Of a DNA stretch of 64,000 bases, positions 1 to 9,135 are shown piece after piece; the first letter of the stretch is position 1, and every line of letters starts with the position of its first letter. The notes under the pieces are model-generated. The model was not told the origin of the DNA, did no database searches, and worked only from the letters and a program-made list of their open reading frames with translations. Origin of the DNA: Planctomycetaceae bacterium (GTDB lineage: Bacteria; Planctomycetota; Phycisphaerae; Phycisphaerales; SM1A02); contig CANJHD010000003.1 in NCBI GenBank assembly GCA_947474065.1, forward strand, positions 32,424-96,423, given 5' to 3'. A program made the position numbers and the translations under genes.

Positions 1-1
1 G

Positions 2-679
2 ACAGTTAGCCTGTTTGGCAGATCGCTCGGTGTTGTGCGCGGACTCGCTAAGGGTGCGCGTCGCGAACGCGGCGCCTTTGATGGCGGGTTCGACTTACTT
101 TCTCGCGGTGAGTTTGGCGCGATTATCAAATCAAATCGAGATCTAGCAACACTCACAGAGTGGGATCTCTTAGAGGTCTTTCCACGCCTGCGTACAGACC
201 TAGTAGCCAATCAAACAGCTTTCTACATGGCAGATCTTGTTGGCAAGATGCTGCAACCAGAGGACCCCCACCCAGTGTTGTTTGATTGCTTTGTTGATTC
301 ACTTAGAACGATCGGCGCAGCGCGATCATCAGAGGAACCACCACCAGATGGGGCTGGTTCACTTCTAATATTCCAATCAACACTATTAGCCGAAACAGGC
401 TACAGACCACGAATCACCACCGACACACCTGGCGATATTCTTGAGTTCGCACCAGCAGTTGGTGGTGTTCTTCAAGTAGGCGAAACAACAGATGGTCCGC
501 GGTGGAAAGTCCGCAGGGGCACTATCGAGTGCATCGCGGCGATCGATGCAAAGCAACCACATAACACAGCAACAATAACAGTTGATCGAGCAAATCGATT
601 GTTAGCTGCATATACACGTCATGTATTAGGCGCCGAACCAGCAACTATGCACGCAGTATTTGGCAAGTCATCAGGTTGA
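2..679 (+). CDS. recO: DNA repair protein RecO, 3' part
   Basis: The reading frame is open from the first bases of the window, so the start lies upstream; 225 residues are visible. The visible N-terminus reads VSLFGRSLGVVRGLAKGARR, matching the OB-fold strands of RecO that precede the conserved FDGG(F/L)DLLSRGE segment, which is also present. The rest is a helical C-terminal domain. The usual zinc cysteines of many RecO proteins are not visible. RecO is a cytoplasmic mediator that helps load RecA on SSB-coated single-stranded DNA. The stop codon overlaps that of the convergent M16 protease gene by a few bases. Identification rests on the N-terminal motif and overall layout. Confidence 0.85.
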   Translation, partial: TVSLFGRSLGVVRGLAKGARRERGAFDGGFDLLSRGEFGAIIKSNRDLATLTEWDLLEVFPRLRTDLVANQTAFYMADLVGKMLQPEDPHPVLFDCFVDSLRTIGAARSSEEPPPDGAGSLLIFQSTLLAETGYRPRITTDTPGDILEFAPAVGGVLQVGETTDGPRWKVRRGTIECIAAIDAKQPHNTATITVDRANRLLAAYTRHVLGAEPATMHAVFGKSSG

Positions 680-1909
680 ACAAACAGCAGTCTCAGGAAC
701 CACCTGTGCTCGCAGTGTTGGTCGCAATGGGAAATCGCGAGCCACAGACAGTAGGTCTTCGACCGTCAAGCTTTCAATTTGTGCCAGCTCTTCCTCAAGC
801 GACGCATATGCGCCTCGGTAAAGCCAGACTGACCCAAGCCGACGCATTCGTCCATCTGGACGCTCACCAGCAATCGCTACAGCGGTAGCAATCTTTGCGC
901 GGGCATTAGCTAGTTCTTTCTTAGAGATCGCCGTGCACACGCGTTCAAGTTCGGTGCGAACTATCTCGTCGACACGCGCGACATTGTCGGGGCTGCAAGC
1001 CACATAAACCACATACTCACCAATACCATCATGACCGTCGAATTGCGCCTGCGCTTCTTCGGCGATACCAGTTTCTACTAAGGCCCAATACAGGCGCGAA
1101 CCCTCAGAATCACCAAGGATTTGCGCCAACATTGCCGCCGCGTATCGACGCGGATCTTGTACCGAGGGCGCAGGGCATAACCAAGCAAGGTAAGCCCGAT
1201 TTGCTTGTTTCATAGGAACCATGACGCGTTCTTCATGGGTGTGGAACGGGGGATGGGTTCGGGAAACCTCACCACGCTGCCATGATCCACAACAAGCTTG
1301 GACCTGCTCAACAAGTTTGTCAAAGTCCAAAGCACCAGCAGCACAGACCACAGTGTTTGACGCGCAGTAGCGACGATCAAAGTACGACTGCATTTGCTCA
1401 CGCGTGAGCGCACCAACGGTTTCACGGGTTCCAAGAACACGGTGTCCTAACGGGTGTGCGCCAAAGAACCTCTCGTTGGCGTGCTCCCAGAGTCGCCAAA
1501 ATGGGTTGTCGTCATACATTGCAATCTCTTCGAGGATCACACCCTTTTCTTCGTCAAAGTCCGCCTGGCGGAGCGACGGCCGAAGAATGTCTGCAATAAT
1601 CGCGGTGGCCTCCATAAGTTTCTCAGGAAGGACATGCGCGTGAAAGGCCGTCAGTTCACCAGTGGTGAATGCGTTGTGGCTTGAGCCAATACGGTCAAAG
1701 TCACGGTTGACGTCATCAGCGGTTCGACGCTCTGTCCCCTTAAAAACCATGTGCTCTAAGAAGTGACTTACACCCATCAATTCGCGCGGCTCGTCTCGGG
1801 CACCAGTTTTCACAAAGAAGCCCACCGCCGCAGTGTGCGACTCTGAGCTGGTTTCAGCGATCACCGTCAAACCGTTGTCGAGCACTGCGTGCCGAAATTC
1901 AAACGCCAT
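671..1909 (-). CDS. M16 family zinc protease (insulinase/processing-peptidase-like)
   Basis: A 412-residue single-chain M16 peptidase. The inverted zinc motif HFLEH lies at about residues 49-53 and the third zinc ligand is the Glu of ILEEIAMYDD near residue 128. The C-terminal half has the non-catalytic M16 repeat fold, containing GDSEGSRLYWALVE. I chose the ATG at 1909, giving MAFEFRHAVLDNG, because TAGGA sits 8 nt upstream; in-frame starts at 1918 or 1945 lack that spacing. There is no signal peptide, so it is probably a cytoplasmic processing or peptide-degrading enzyme. It converges on recO, with a stop-codon overlap at 671-679. Confidence 0.93.
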   Translation of the reverse strand: MAFEFRHAVLDNGLTVIAETSSESHTAAVGFFVKTGARDEPRELMGVSHFLEHMVFKGTERRTADDVNRDFDRIGSSHNAFTTGELTAFHAHVLPEKLMEATAIIADILRPSLRQADFDEEKGVILEEIAMYDDNPFWRLWEHANERFFGAHPLGHRVLGTRETVGALTREQMQSYFDRRYCASNTVVCAAGALDFDKLVEQVQACCGSWQRGEVSRTHPPFHTHEERVMVPMKQANRAYLAWLCPAPSVQDPRRYAAAMLAQILGDSEGSRLYWALVETGIAEEAQAQFDGHDGIGEYVVYVACSPDNVARVDEIVRTELERVCTAISKKELANARAKIATAVAIAGERPDGRMRRLGSVWLYRGAYASLEEELAQIESLTVEDLLSVARDFPLRPTLRAQVVPETAVCST

Positions 1910-2083
1910 AAATGGCATCCTAGGGCTTCTTTGCGGCAACCCCACGCCCTAACGGGCATTTATCACACCAAGGACATGTGGGTGGATGGTTTTGAGACAT
2001 TACAGGCGGCACAGACCGAACATTTGTGCAGTTTGACCCGTTGAACCATTGAACAGGGGTCCTTTGAAACGGAGACTCTCAGC

Positions 2084-2425
2084 ATGGACAACCCACGCCA
2101 ACGCTCACATGTCCGTCGGGATAGCGCATTTCTTGATTCGATTGAGCGCCGTGATATGGGGCGCCGAAACAATCTAGGTGAGTTCGTGATGTTTTGGCAC
2201 CACGACCCGGCTGATTTATGTCGGTACGTGACGCTTGACCTGAGTAATACCGGCGCCCGATTGCGTACAGATACACCACTTCCAGAAGGAATGACAGGTG
2301 TTGCAATGAGTGCTCGATCTTCCGATGAACAGATAGAGCGAACCGTCATGGTTGTCTGGTCACGGAGTATTCGTGATTCCGATGGCAATACAACTCACCA
2401 CGAGGCGGGTCTTCGATTTATTTGA
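2084..2425 (+). CDS. PilZ-domain-like protein
   Basis: A 113-residue protein whose core RYVTLDLSNTGARLRTDTPL resembles the PilZ signature D(L/I)S..G, which binds cyclic di-GMP. The companion RxxxR motif may be supplied by the Arg-rich stretch ERRDMGRR near residues 21-29, but its spacing is longer than usual. The C-terminus (VWSRS...HHEAGLRFI) fits the last PilZ beta strands, where other members often read G.RF. There is no signal peptide or membrane segment. The start is an ATG with GGAGA about 10 nt upstream. It probably acts as a stand-alone cyclic di-GMP sensor; its partner cannot be told from the neighbours. Confidence 0.75.
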   Translation: MDNPRQRSHVRRDSAFLDSIERRDMGRRNNLGEFVMFWHHDPADLCRYVTLDLSNTGARLRTDTPLPEGMTGVAMSARSSDEQIERTVMVVWSRSIRDSDGNTTHHEAGLRFI

Positions 2426-2454
2426 CGGGCACCATTGATGCCGACATCCATTCC

Positions 2455-3507
2455 TCACACGACATGTGCAAGTTGGTCAGCTTGCTCTTCGGCGTGGTAG
2501 CTAGAGCGGACCAAGGGTCCACTTTCACACACCAAGAACCCGCGGTTAAGCGCTTCTTGTTTGAACACCGCAAATTGATCCGGGTGAACCCATCGATCAA
2601 TTGGTAAATGATTGCGCGTTGGTTGCAGATATTGACCAATCGTCAAGATGTCTGCCTTACTTGCAGCACGAATATCATCCATAAGCGTGAGAACCTCTTC
2701 ATCACGCTCGCCAATACCAACCATAACACCAGTCTTTGTTACCAAACCATTTGCCTTAAATTGCCCTAAAACAGCCAAACTCCGTTGGTACTTCGCTTGT
2801 GGCCGCACAGCTGGGTGCATGCGATACACGGTCTCCATGTTGTGTGAAAGAATTTCAGGGCGAGCATCGCAAATCATTTGAATTGCACGCTCGTCACCGA
2901 GAAAGTCACCCACCAAACACTCAACGCTCATTCCTGGGCACGCTTGGTGTACAGCACGAATGGTCTCCGCCCAAATCGCTGCGCCACCATCAGGCAACTC
3001 ATCGCGATTAACACTCGTGATGACTACATGCTTTAGTTTCATCAAAGCCAAACTCTCAGCCACACGACGTGGCTCATCCACGTCCAAAGCGGCTGGACGG
3101 CCGGTCTTTACATTACAAAATCCACACGAGCGCGTGCATGTATCCCCCAAGATCATGATCGTCGCCGTACCGCGACTCCAACACTCACCCATATTGGGGC
3201 AACTCGCTTCTTGGCACACCGTATGTAGACGATGCTCAGTAATGATTCCTTTGAGGCGCTCGTACCCGGCGCCCCCAGGAACGCGCGCGCGCAACCAGCT
3301 TGGCTTGCGGCCAATAAGGCTGTGTTGTGGTGCACCATCATTGTTGTTCAGAACCATGCCACTCAAACTCACCAATGCGGGACCAACACCGCGTGCAGTA
3401 TCCCCACCAAGCGGACGTGGATGGCGCGCGAGAGTACGAGCCACCGCGTCTGGCGAAACACTAAGCGGCATATGTTCAGGAGTTGGCGAACCGTCGTGTG
3501 TGTTCAT
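2455..3507 (-). CDS. lipA: Lipoyl synthase
   Basis: A radical-SAM enzyme that inserts two sulfurs into octanoyl groups on lipoyl carrier domains. Both iron-sulfur motifs are present: the auxiliary cluster CxxxxCxxxxxC (C98, C103, C109, in CQEASCPNMGEC) and the radical-SAM CxxxCxxC (C124, C128, C131, in CTRSCGFC). The C-terminal serine ligand of the auxiliary cluster is likely in GPLVRSSYHAEEQ. The chosen ATG gives 350 residues, longer than the usual 290-320; an ATG at 3357 would give 300 residues starting just before RKPSWLR. A further upstream extension would add a hydrophobic leader not expected in LipA. It is the last gene of a minus-strand run after a glycosyltransferase. Confidence 0.95.
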   Translation of the reverse strand: MNTHDGSPTPEHMPLSVSPDAVARTLARHPRPLGGDTARGVGPALVSLSGMVLNNNDGAPQHSLIGRKPSWLRARVPGGAGYERLKGIITEHRLHTVCQEASCPNMGECWSRGTATIMILGDTCTRSCGFCNVKTGRPAALDVDEPRRVAESLALMKLKHVVITSVNRDELPDGGAAIWAETIRAVHQACPGMSVECLVGDFLGDERAIQMICDARPEILSHNMETVYRMHPAVRPQAKYQRSLAVLGQFKANGLVTKTGVMVGIGERDEEVLTLMDDIRAASKADILTIGQYLQPTRNHLPIDRWVHPDQFAVFKQEALNRGFLVCESGPLVRSSYHAEEQADQLAHVV

Positions 3508-3591
3508 GTGAATTCGACAGTGTAGGAGGCATGGCAACAACAGCCAACACACACTAAATACCACAGCCTGAACCAACATACAGAGCAGTGA

Positions 3592-4596
3592 TTATGCAAC
3601 CGGCTCATGAGCACCAACACACTTGCGAACCACATATGGTCGCACGGCACCAATACCACTGACGGCATCACTTAATAACTCCAGCACGAACCCCATCGCG
3701 AGCATAAAGAGAGCTGCGAAGAAGAGCATTACCACTACAAAGAACATTGGTCGCTCGGTGAGTGGCTCTGCTTGGTAGATCCGCTGCCAAAGCAGCCAAG
3801 ATCCCACTGCAACATCAACAATCAAGACAACCAAACCAATGCGACCAAAAAGGTACATCGGTCGGCTGTGAGTTGCCCCTTGAAACCACAACATCAGTAC
3901 ATCAAACAACACGTCAAGCGAGCGTCCAATTCCATAGTGGCTCTGGCCAGCAAAGCGTGGTGGCGCGCTCACAAATACCTCCTCAACAGCACCTCCGCGC
4001 ATCCAAACAATCGCAGGAAGCAGTCGGTGATGGCCAGGACGCAATCGAAGCCCACGCGCAATATCTCCCCGCATGGCTTTAAACCCACCCATATCCCGCA
4101 CGTTGCATCCAGATACACGACGCAACATCCAGTTTGCCAACCTGCTTGGCATTCGGCGGAGCACCCAGCTTTCGGTACGACCACGTCGACTTCCAGACAC
4201 AAGCGCATTACCGCGACCCATTGCTTCAACCAAACAATGAATCTCCTCGGGGGCGTGTTGTAGATCCCCATCCATTACCACAATAATTTCACCTTTGCTT
4301 GCTTGAATTCCCGCATACATCGCAGTGCATTGCCCACCATTACGGGCTAGAAAGACACCACGAAGCGCTGGAAACCGTTGACAAAGATCACTAACCAAGG
4401 GTTCAGTGCGATCGGTTGAACCATCACTCACAATAATGATTTCGTATGTTCTGCCAATTGCCAACAACGCAACATTGGTCCGCTGTACGAACTCTTCAAC
4501 ACACCCCTCCTCATTGTGCATCGGTGTGACAACAGAAATCGCGGGAGCAGAATTCACCAATCCTTTATCAGCCGCATTAGCACCTTCGTTGGTCAT
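3592..4596 (-). CDS. Family 2 glycosyltransferase with two C-terminal membrane helices (polyprenyl-phosphate type)
   Basis: A 334-residue GT-A enzyme. The nucleotide-sugar binding strand VVTPMHNEE is at residues 22-30, VSDGSTD at 56-62, and the metal-binding DGD at 109-111. Two hydrophobic helices follow at about 247-270 and 284-307. This is the layout of DPM1/GtrB/ArnC-type enzymes, which transfer a sugar from NDP-sugar to a polyprenyl phosphate on the cytoplasmic face of the membrane. The start codon overlaps the stop of the upstream copper protein gene by 4 nt (ATGA), suggesting translational coupling. The sugar and acceptor cannot be deduced. The downstream lipA gene begins 84 bp later. 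Confidence 0.9.
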   Translation of the reverse strand: MTNEGANAADKGLVNSAPAISVVTPMHNEEGCVEEFVQRTNVALLAIGRTYEIIIVSDGSTDRTEPLVSDLCQRFPALRGVFLARNGGQCTAMYAGIQASKGEIIVVMDGDLQHAPEEIHCLVEAMGRGNALVSGSRRGRTESWVLRRMPSRLANWMLRRVSGCNVRDMGGFKAMRGDIARGLRLRPGHHRLLPAIVWMRGGAVEEVFVSAPPRFAGQSHYGIGRSLDVLFDVLMLWFQGATHSRPMYLFGRIGLVVLIVDVAVGSWLLWQRIYQAEPLTERPMFFVVVMLFFAALFMLAMGFVLELLSDAVSGIGAVRPYVVRKCVGAHEPVA

Positions 4597-5417
4597 AGAG
4601 CGACCTTCAATTTTCCATTCATCATGCGCCAGTGTCCTGGATAGGTACAGACATACTGATAGGTCCCAGGCTTTTTAGGGACGGCATAGAAAAGCGTTCC
4701 GGATTTACCAGGATCAATCAAACCCATGACAGCAAGGACAGAAGGCATGTCAGGTACGAATTGACATTCCTTTCCCTCAGCTGTTTCGCCCATCTTGTCG
4801 GCGGCAACACCAACTTCACTCATCTTTCCAGGCATGGTGATGAGCAAATTGTGCTGCATTGTGTCTGTGTTCTTAAATACGAATTCAAGTATTTCACCAG
4901 GTTTCGCTTTGATCTCTTTAATGTCATATTGCATAGCACCAGGAACAGTCCCTATTGCAATGGTTCGCACAGTGATGTCCTTGAGTGACACGGGACGCTG
5001 TTCGGGCGGCATAACTGCAATTGTGCGACAAGCGGCAAGGTAGGCGGGGTCTTCGGGGTTCAGCGCACTTTTTGTCAGTCGCTCAAGCGCAGTGGGATCC
5101 TTTGCAGCGTCAGAAGCGAGCAGTACGAGTACGTCAGCAAGATCACGGGTGGCGCCACATGTACCAGCGCATTGCGCGATAGCGTCTAACACAACAAGTA
5201 CTGGTGAGTTTCCAAGAGACTTCACGGCGCGCATTCGAGTCTCAGTGGGAACACCATTCTCGGTGAGCATGCGCTTCGCCGCCACCGCGTCTGTGGTGGG
5301 ATCAGCAACTAGTAGTTTCGGAAGATCTGTTGGTGGCACTGGTGGGACCAAACGAGCCGGTGGACCACCAGTAGCTACAGCGAGAATTACGCACACAAGT
5401 GTGATGCTGATCATCAT
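4593..5417 (-). CDS. Azurin/plastocyanin-like copper protein with helical N-terminal region
   Basis: Read from the ATG at 5417, the protein has 274 residues. It starts with a signal peptide or membrane anchor (MMISITLVCVILAVATGG), then an alpha-helical region rich in Ala and Leu that may be HEAT-like, then a cupredoxin domain. The type 1 copper ligands are all visible: His189 in MQHN, then Cys257, His262 and Met266 in CTYPGHWRMM, with the same spacing as azurin. It should therefore be a periplasmic electron carrier. The frame stays open to 5834, but that extension overlaps the divergent methyltransferase and lacks a clear start. An ATG at 5621 would add a His-rich 68-residue N-terminus and cannot be fully excluded. 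Confidence 0.85.
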   Translation of the reverse strand: MMISITLVCVILAVATGGPPARLVPPVPPTDLPKLLVADPTTDAVAAKRMLTENGVPTETRMRAVKSLGNSPVLVVLDAIAQCAGTCGATRDLADVLVLLASDAAKDPTALERLTKSALNPEDPAYLAACRTIAVMPPEQRPVSLKDITVRTIAIGTVPGAMQYDIKEIKAKPGEILEFVFKNTDTMQHNLLITMPGKMSEVGVAADKMGETAEGKECQFVPDMPSVLAVMGLIDPGKSGTLFYAVPKKPGTYQYVCTYPGHWRMMNGKLKVAL

Positions 5418-5648
5418 GGCAAGGTACCGCCCCGAGGTGATTCTTGAACTTTGGTTATCGCCAGTGGTTTGTATTGGTTGGCGGGCTTGGGCATCGTGAC
5501 CAGTATGGAATTGGTGGTGTTCTGAGTGGTGGTTCCATTGGCGAGAATGATGGTGACGCGGACTATCAATGTATGGTCTTCTGTACAAAGTCAAACGACC
5601 ACACGAATAGCAATCGCGCATGGTGTTTAGCTGGTTTATCAAATCATT

Positions 5649-6500
5649 ATGGCCGTACGGCACATTACAAACACCGAAGATCCGCACCTTGCACCGTATC
5701 AGCAAGTCCGTGATCGCGATGCGCTTGGTCCCGACGGTCGACCTGGCTTGTTCATCGGCGAGAGCCCGGTTGTCATTGCGGCCATGATGCACTCTCGGGT
5801 TGAGGTCTTGAGCATTCTCACCAGTGATCGTCACGCAGAGCGGGCGATGGCGATGGTTGAGGATGCGCGGAAGTCACGGGGTCACATGCATGATCCAGAT
5901 GTGTTACTTGTTCCAGACGATGTACTTGATGCCACGGTTGGCTTTAATATTCACCGCGGGTTTCTTGCAGTGGGAAGGCGACCCGCCCAGCGCACTGTGC
6001 GCGAAGTAATTCCTGCCCGTGAGCAAGATGCATTACTTCTCTTAGTGGAAGAGATCAACAACATCGACAATATCGGGCAGTTGTTTCGAAACGCAGCCGC
6101 GTTTGGTTGTAGTGCAGTGATTCTCTCGCCGGGTTGCCATGATCCTTTGTATCGAAAGAGCCTTCGTGTGAGTTGCGGCTGTGTGTTGCGTGTTCCCTAC
6201 GCGCGTGGTTGCGCGTGGAATGACGACCTTCGATACCTCCGCGACGAGAAGGGTTTCACGCTGCTTGGTGCGACTGGTGGAGGCGATAGCACCCTCCGTC
6301 AAGTAGCGGAGCGGTTGGCGCCTCCTCGTCAACAACCCCGCAGGATTGCGGTTGTCATGGGCGCAGAGTTCACGGGTCTATGCGCAGATACCCTTGCAAT
6401 GTGCACAGAGCGGGTGAAAATTCCCATGGCTATTGGGGTCGATTCACTGAACGTTGGCGTCGCGGCGGGCGTATTTCTTTCACGCCTGACCGAACAGTAG
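5649..6500 (+). CDS. SPOUT (TrmH/SpoU) family RNA 2'-O-methyltransferase
   Basis: A 283-residue methyltransferase with the three SPOUT motifs. Motif 1 is NIDNIGQLFRNAAAFG, with its catalytic Arg; motif 2 is VMGAEFTGL; motif 3 is IPMAIGVDSLNVGVAAGVFL, the deep-trefoil SAM-binding knot. The N-terminal part (ITNTEDPHLAPYQQVRD) resembles the RNA-binding substrate domain of planctomycete and actinobacterial TrmH homologues. It likely methylates a ribose in rRNA or tRNA. It opens the plus-strand run leading into htrA and the ebo block and is divergent from the copper protein gene. Confidence 0.93.
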   Translation: MAVRHITNTEDPHLAPYQQVRDRDALGPDGRPGLFIGESPVVIAAMMHSRVEVLSILTSDRHAERAMAMVEDARKSRGHMHDPDVLLVPDDVLDATVGFNIHRGFLAVGRRPAQRTVREVIPAREQDALLLLVEEINNIDNIGQLFRNAAAFGCSAVILSPGCHDPLYRKSLRVSCGCVLRVPYARGCAWNDDLRYLRDEKGFTLLGATGGGDSTLRQVAERLAPPRQQPRRIAVVMGAEFTGLCADTLAMCTERVKIPMAIGVDSLNVGVAAGVFLSRLTEQ

Positions 6501-6642
6501 GGCGCACCTAGCAGAAGTTTCTGGGTCTGTTGGGTCTGTCATAGTTCGCTGTGTCCCACCCCACTAGTGTTTGATAATCCGATTTTCAATGGGGAAATCA
6601 TTGGATCCACGAACGCTGTTGTTTGTGAGGCGTAACGAGCCC

Positions 6643-7782
6643 ATGCGAAATCTCATTTCCTCAGCGGTTGTATTGGGCACACTCGCAGTTTTTCCGACCG
6701 TGACAATGGCGGCAGAGCCCCCGACGTCAGCGACGGGGTGTGAGCAACGGAGTTCGGTGGCAAGGTTGTCAGCCGAAGACCAAGAAGCGATCAGGTACGC
6801 CAAGAGTGTTTCCCGAGCGTTTCGAGCAATATCAAAACTAACTGGCCCCTCGGTGGTGTCGATTGAGGTGACTCCCGAACAAACTATGGCGCGCCACCAA
6901 GGTGGGCGGATGAATTCACGAGGCACGGTGCCACAAGGCGTTCCAATGGGTGTTGGCACGGGGTTCATTGTGGCAGAAGAGGGGTATGTGGTCACGAATA
7001 ATCATGTTGTTCGAGAAGGCGGTGCATTCAAGGTCCGCCTCAATGATGGTCGTATCGCTAGCGCGGTCTTGGTTGGTTCTGATCAAGAAACAGACATTGC
7101 TGTTCTTAAGATCGATCTCCCGAACCTTACCGCCATCGAGTTTGGTGATAGTGATGCAGCAGAAGTGGGTGATTGGGTGATTGCGCTTGGGTCACCATTT
7201 GGTCTGAAAGACAGTGTTACAGCCGGCATCATTAGTGCTCGGGGGCGCGAGGTTGGACTAAGCCCACTCGAGAGCTACTTACAGACTGATGCCACAATCA
7301 ATCCAGGTAACTCTGGCGGTCCACTTGTGGACATGGATGGGCATGTTGTCGGAATCAACACCGCGATTGAGAGCCGAAGTGGTGGATCTGACGGAATTAG
7401 CTTTGCGATCCCGTCGAATATGGCAAAGGGCGTGGTGGAATCAATCATCGCCGGAAGTGCACCATCGCGTGGATTCTTAGGAATTCAAATGCAACCTCTC
7501 GACGCCAGAGCGCTGGCTCTGTCCGGGTTTCGTGGCCAAGGCGTCCTTGTAAACCAGGTAGTTCCCGGTGGCGCAGCAGCACTTGCCGGAATGCAAGTTG
7601 GAGACGTTGTTATCAAAGTCAACGGCGAGGAGACCGCTAATCCACAGCGCGTTATGCGAGCAATTCGTCTCTGTGCGCCAGGAGCGGTGTGCCCCATCGA
7701 TGTCTTTCGAAACGGCTCTGTAGTGTCACTGAAAGCGACACTTGGTGACGCCTCAAAGCACATAGTTCGCGCTGCACAATGA
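6643..7782 (+). CDS. HtrA/DegQ-type periplasmic serine protease with one PDZ domain
   Basis: A 379-residue protein from the ATG at 6643, chosen because it starts a clear signal peptide (MRNLISSAVVLGTLAVFPTV) cleaved near AMAAE-like residues; an in-frame start at 6571 would bury it. The trypsin-like triad is His121 in VVTNNHVV, Asp151 in DQETDIAVLK and Ser224 in NPGNSGGP. One PDZ domain covers roughly residues 265-355 (FLGIQMQPL to VNGEETANPQ). It should degrade or refold damaged envelope proteins. Its stop codon overlaps the ATG of the next gene, eboD, by 4 nt, so the two may be translated together. Confidence 0.95.
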   Translation: MRNLISSAVVLGTLAVFPTVTMAAEPPTSATGCEQRSSVARLSAEDQEAIRYAKSVSRAFRAISKLTGPSVVSIEVTPEQTMARHQGGRMNSRGTVPQGVPMGVGTGFIVAEEGYVVTNNHVVREGGAFKVRLNDGRIASAVLVGSDQETDIAVLKIDLPNLTAIEFGDSDAAEVGDWVIALGSPFGLKDSVTAGIISARGREVGLSPLESYLQTDATINPGNSGGPLVDMDGHVVGINTAIESRSGGSDGISFAIPSNMAKGVVESIIAGSAPSRGFLGIQMQPLDARALALSGFRGQGVLVNQVVPGGAAALAGMQVGDVVIKVNGEETANPQRVMRAIRLCAPGAVCPIDVFRNGSVVSLKATLGDASKHIVRAAQ

Positions 7783-9035
7783 TTCACGGTTCGATCGAGC
7801 GAAGTCTTTGCCTACCATGCTCGATCACGATGCCCAATGCCAGACGAACCACGTCGCTTGATACGCCACTTTTGGTGCACTTCCGGCACCGAGTGACATT
7901 CACGCATGATGTGTTCGCGGTAACGAATCCAACATTGCGGTCTGTCTTTGATTTACCAATAAGTGGCGCCCAATCAGACCCCACAAACCAACGAGCAATA
8001 GTATTTGTTGATAGTAATGTTTTGGCAGCAAACCCATCGCTGCCTCATGACATCCAGACTTACATGACCCACGCCGCTACTGGGGAATATGGTTCTAAAG
8101 CAGGTAAACACTCGTTCCCTGAACTCACCATGGTTGAGTCGGTGGTTGGCGGCGAAGCAGCCAAACAGTCAATGAATGTCACCGACCGCGTGATTCGCGC
8201 CGTTGATGAACATCGCATTGACCGCCAGAGCTATGTGATTGCAATAGGCGGCGGCGCGGTGCTTGATGCCGTTGGATTTGGCGCGTCAATTTCCCACCGC
8301 GGCGTTCGGTTGATACGCCTTCCAACAACAACACTGGCACAAGATGACGCGGGAATGGCTGTAAAAAACGCCATCAATCTTGGACCAAAGAAAAATTTCG
8401 TCGGCAACTTTGCAGTTCCACATGCGGTGGTGTGCGACACCGCGTTCTTACAGTCGACACCAGACTGGTCATGGACCGGCGGCTTTAGCGAGGCCGTCAA
8501 GATCGCATTGTTACGCGACGAAGAATTGTTCACACGTATCGAAAGAGATGCCCAAGCAATCGCAGCGCGCTCAATGGACGCCGCGATACCCGTGATCATT
8601 CGCAGTGCAGAACTTCATTACCGACACATCATGGAGGGTGGTGATCCATTCGAGACACACAGTGCGCGACCACTCGACTTTGGTCACTGGTTAGCACACC
8701 GACTCGAGGGAATGACCAGTGGTGCACTTCCACATGGCCAAGCGGTTGCAATTGGTGTTGCAATTGACACGCTTTATTCTGAGTGTGCCGGGATGATGAG
8801 AAGTGAAGATGCGCGTCGGGTGATTGCTGTACTACGGGCGCTCGCCTTACCAGTAACACATCCACTGCTGACTGATATTGATCGTGTGTTTGCTGGACTT
8901 GCGGAATTCCGGGAACACCTTGGTGGTCGTTTAACCATCACCCTGCTTCGTGGTATCGGCGATCCAGTCGACGTGCACTCTATTGATCCAAACATCCTGC
9001 GCACGGCGATAGCACTTACTTCTCGGGATGCTTGA
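7779..9035 (+). CDS. eboD: EboD-type 3-dehydroquinate-synthase-like protein
   Basis: A 418-residue paralogue of AroB of the kind found in ebo clusters. The NAD-binding segment is AIGGGAVLDAVG, then RLPTTTLAQDDAG, where AroB has a similar substrate loop. The three zinc ligands are retained: Glu238 (GGFSEAVK), His303 (DFGHW) and His319 (PHGQAVAIG). The EboD hallmark GGDPFE...RPLDFGHWLAH is present, and this separates it from true AroB. The ATG at 7779 overlaps the htrA stop (ATGA); an ATG at 7830 is an alternative because homology begins only near residue 35. The reaction is unknown in ebo systems. It lies 100 bp upstream of the small 110-residue gene and eboB. Confidence 0.88.
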   Translation: MIHGSIERSLCLPCSITMPNARRTTSLDTPLLVHFRHRVTFTHDVFAVTNPTLRSVFDLPISGAQSDPTNQRAIVFVDSNVLAANPSLPHDIQTYMTHAATGEYGSKAGKHSFPELTMVESVVGGEAAKQSMNVTDRVIRAVDEHRIDRQSYVIAIGGGAVLDAVGFGASISHRGVRLIRLPTTTLAQDDAGMAVKNAINLGPKKNFVGNFAVPHAVVCDTAFLQSTPDWSWTGGFSEAVKIALLRDEELFTRIERDAQAIAARSMDAAIPVIIRSAELHYRHIMEGGDPFETHSARPLDFGHWLAHRLEGMTSGALPHGQAVAIGVAIDTLYSECAGMMRSEDARRVIAVLRALALPVTHPLLTDIDRVFAGLAEFREHLGGRLTITLLRGIGDPVDVHSIDPNILRTAIALTSRDA

Positions 9036-9135
9036 CGGGGTTCGACTCTTTAGAAGCCAGGTGCCTGGAGGCAAAGCCGCGGGTTCATTCAGCTCCCGTG
9101 TAGTCGCACCGGCACCGTACCCCTAGACTTCCAAC

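Noticed and set aside
2960..3511. 183-codon plus-strand frame opposite lipA
   Set aside because: It lies wholly antisense to the conserved lipA coding sequence and has no recognisable domain.
5418..5834. N-terminal extension of the copper-protein frame
   Set aside because: It overlaps the divergent methyltransferase gene, is low in hydrophobic pattern and rich in His/Gln, and the signal peptide begins at 5417. Only the part up to 5621 remains conceivable.
7779..9035. Annotation as housekeeping AroB
   Set aside because: Zinc ligands are shared, but GGDPFE...RPLDFGHWLAH and the neighbouring eboB point to the EboD subgroup.
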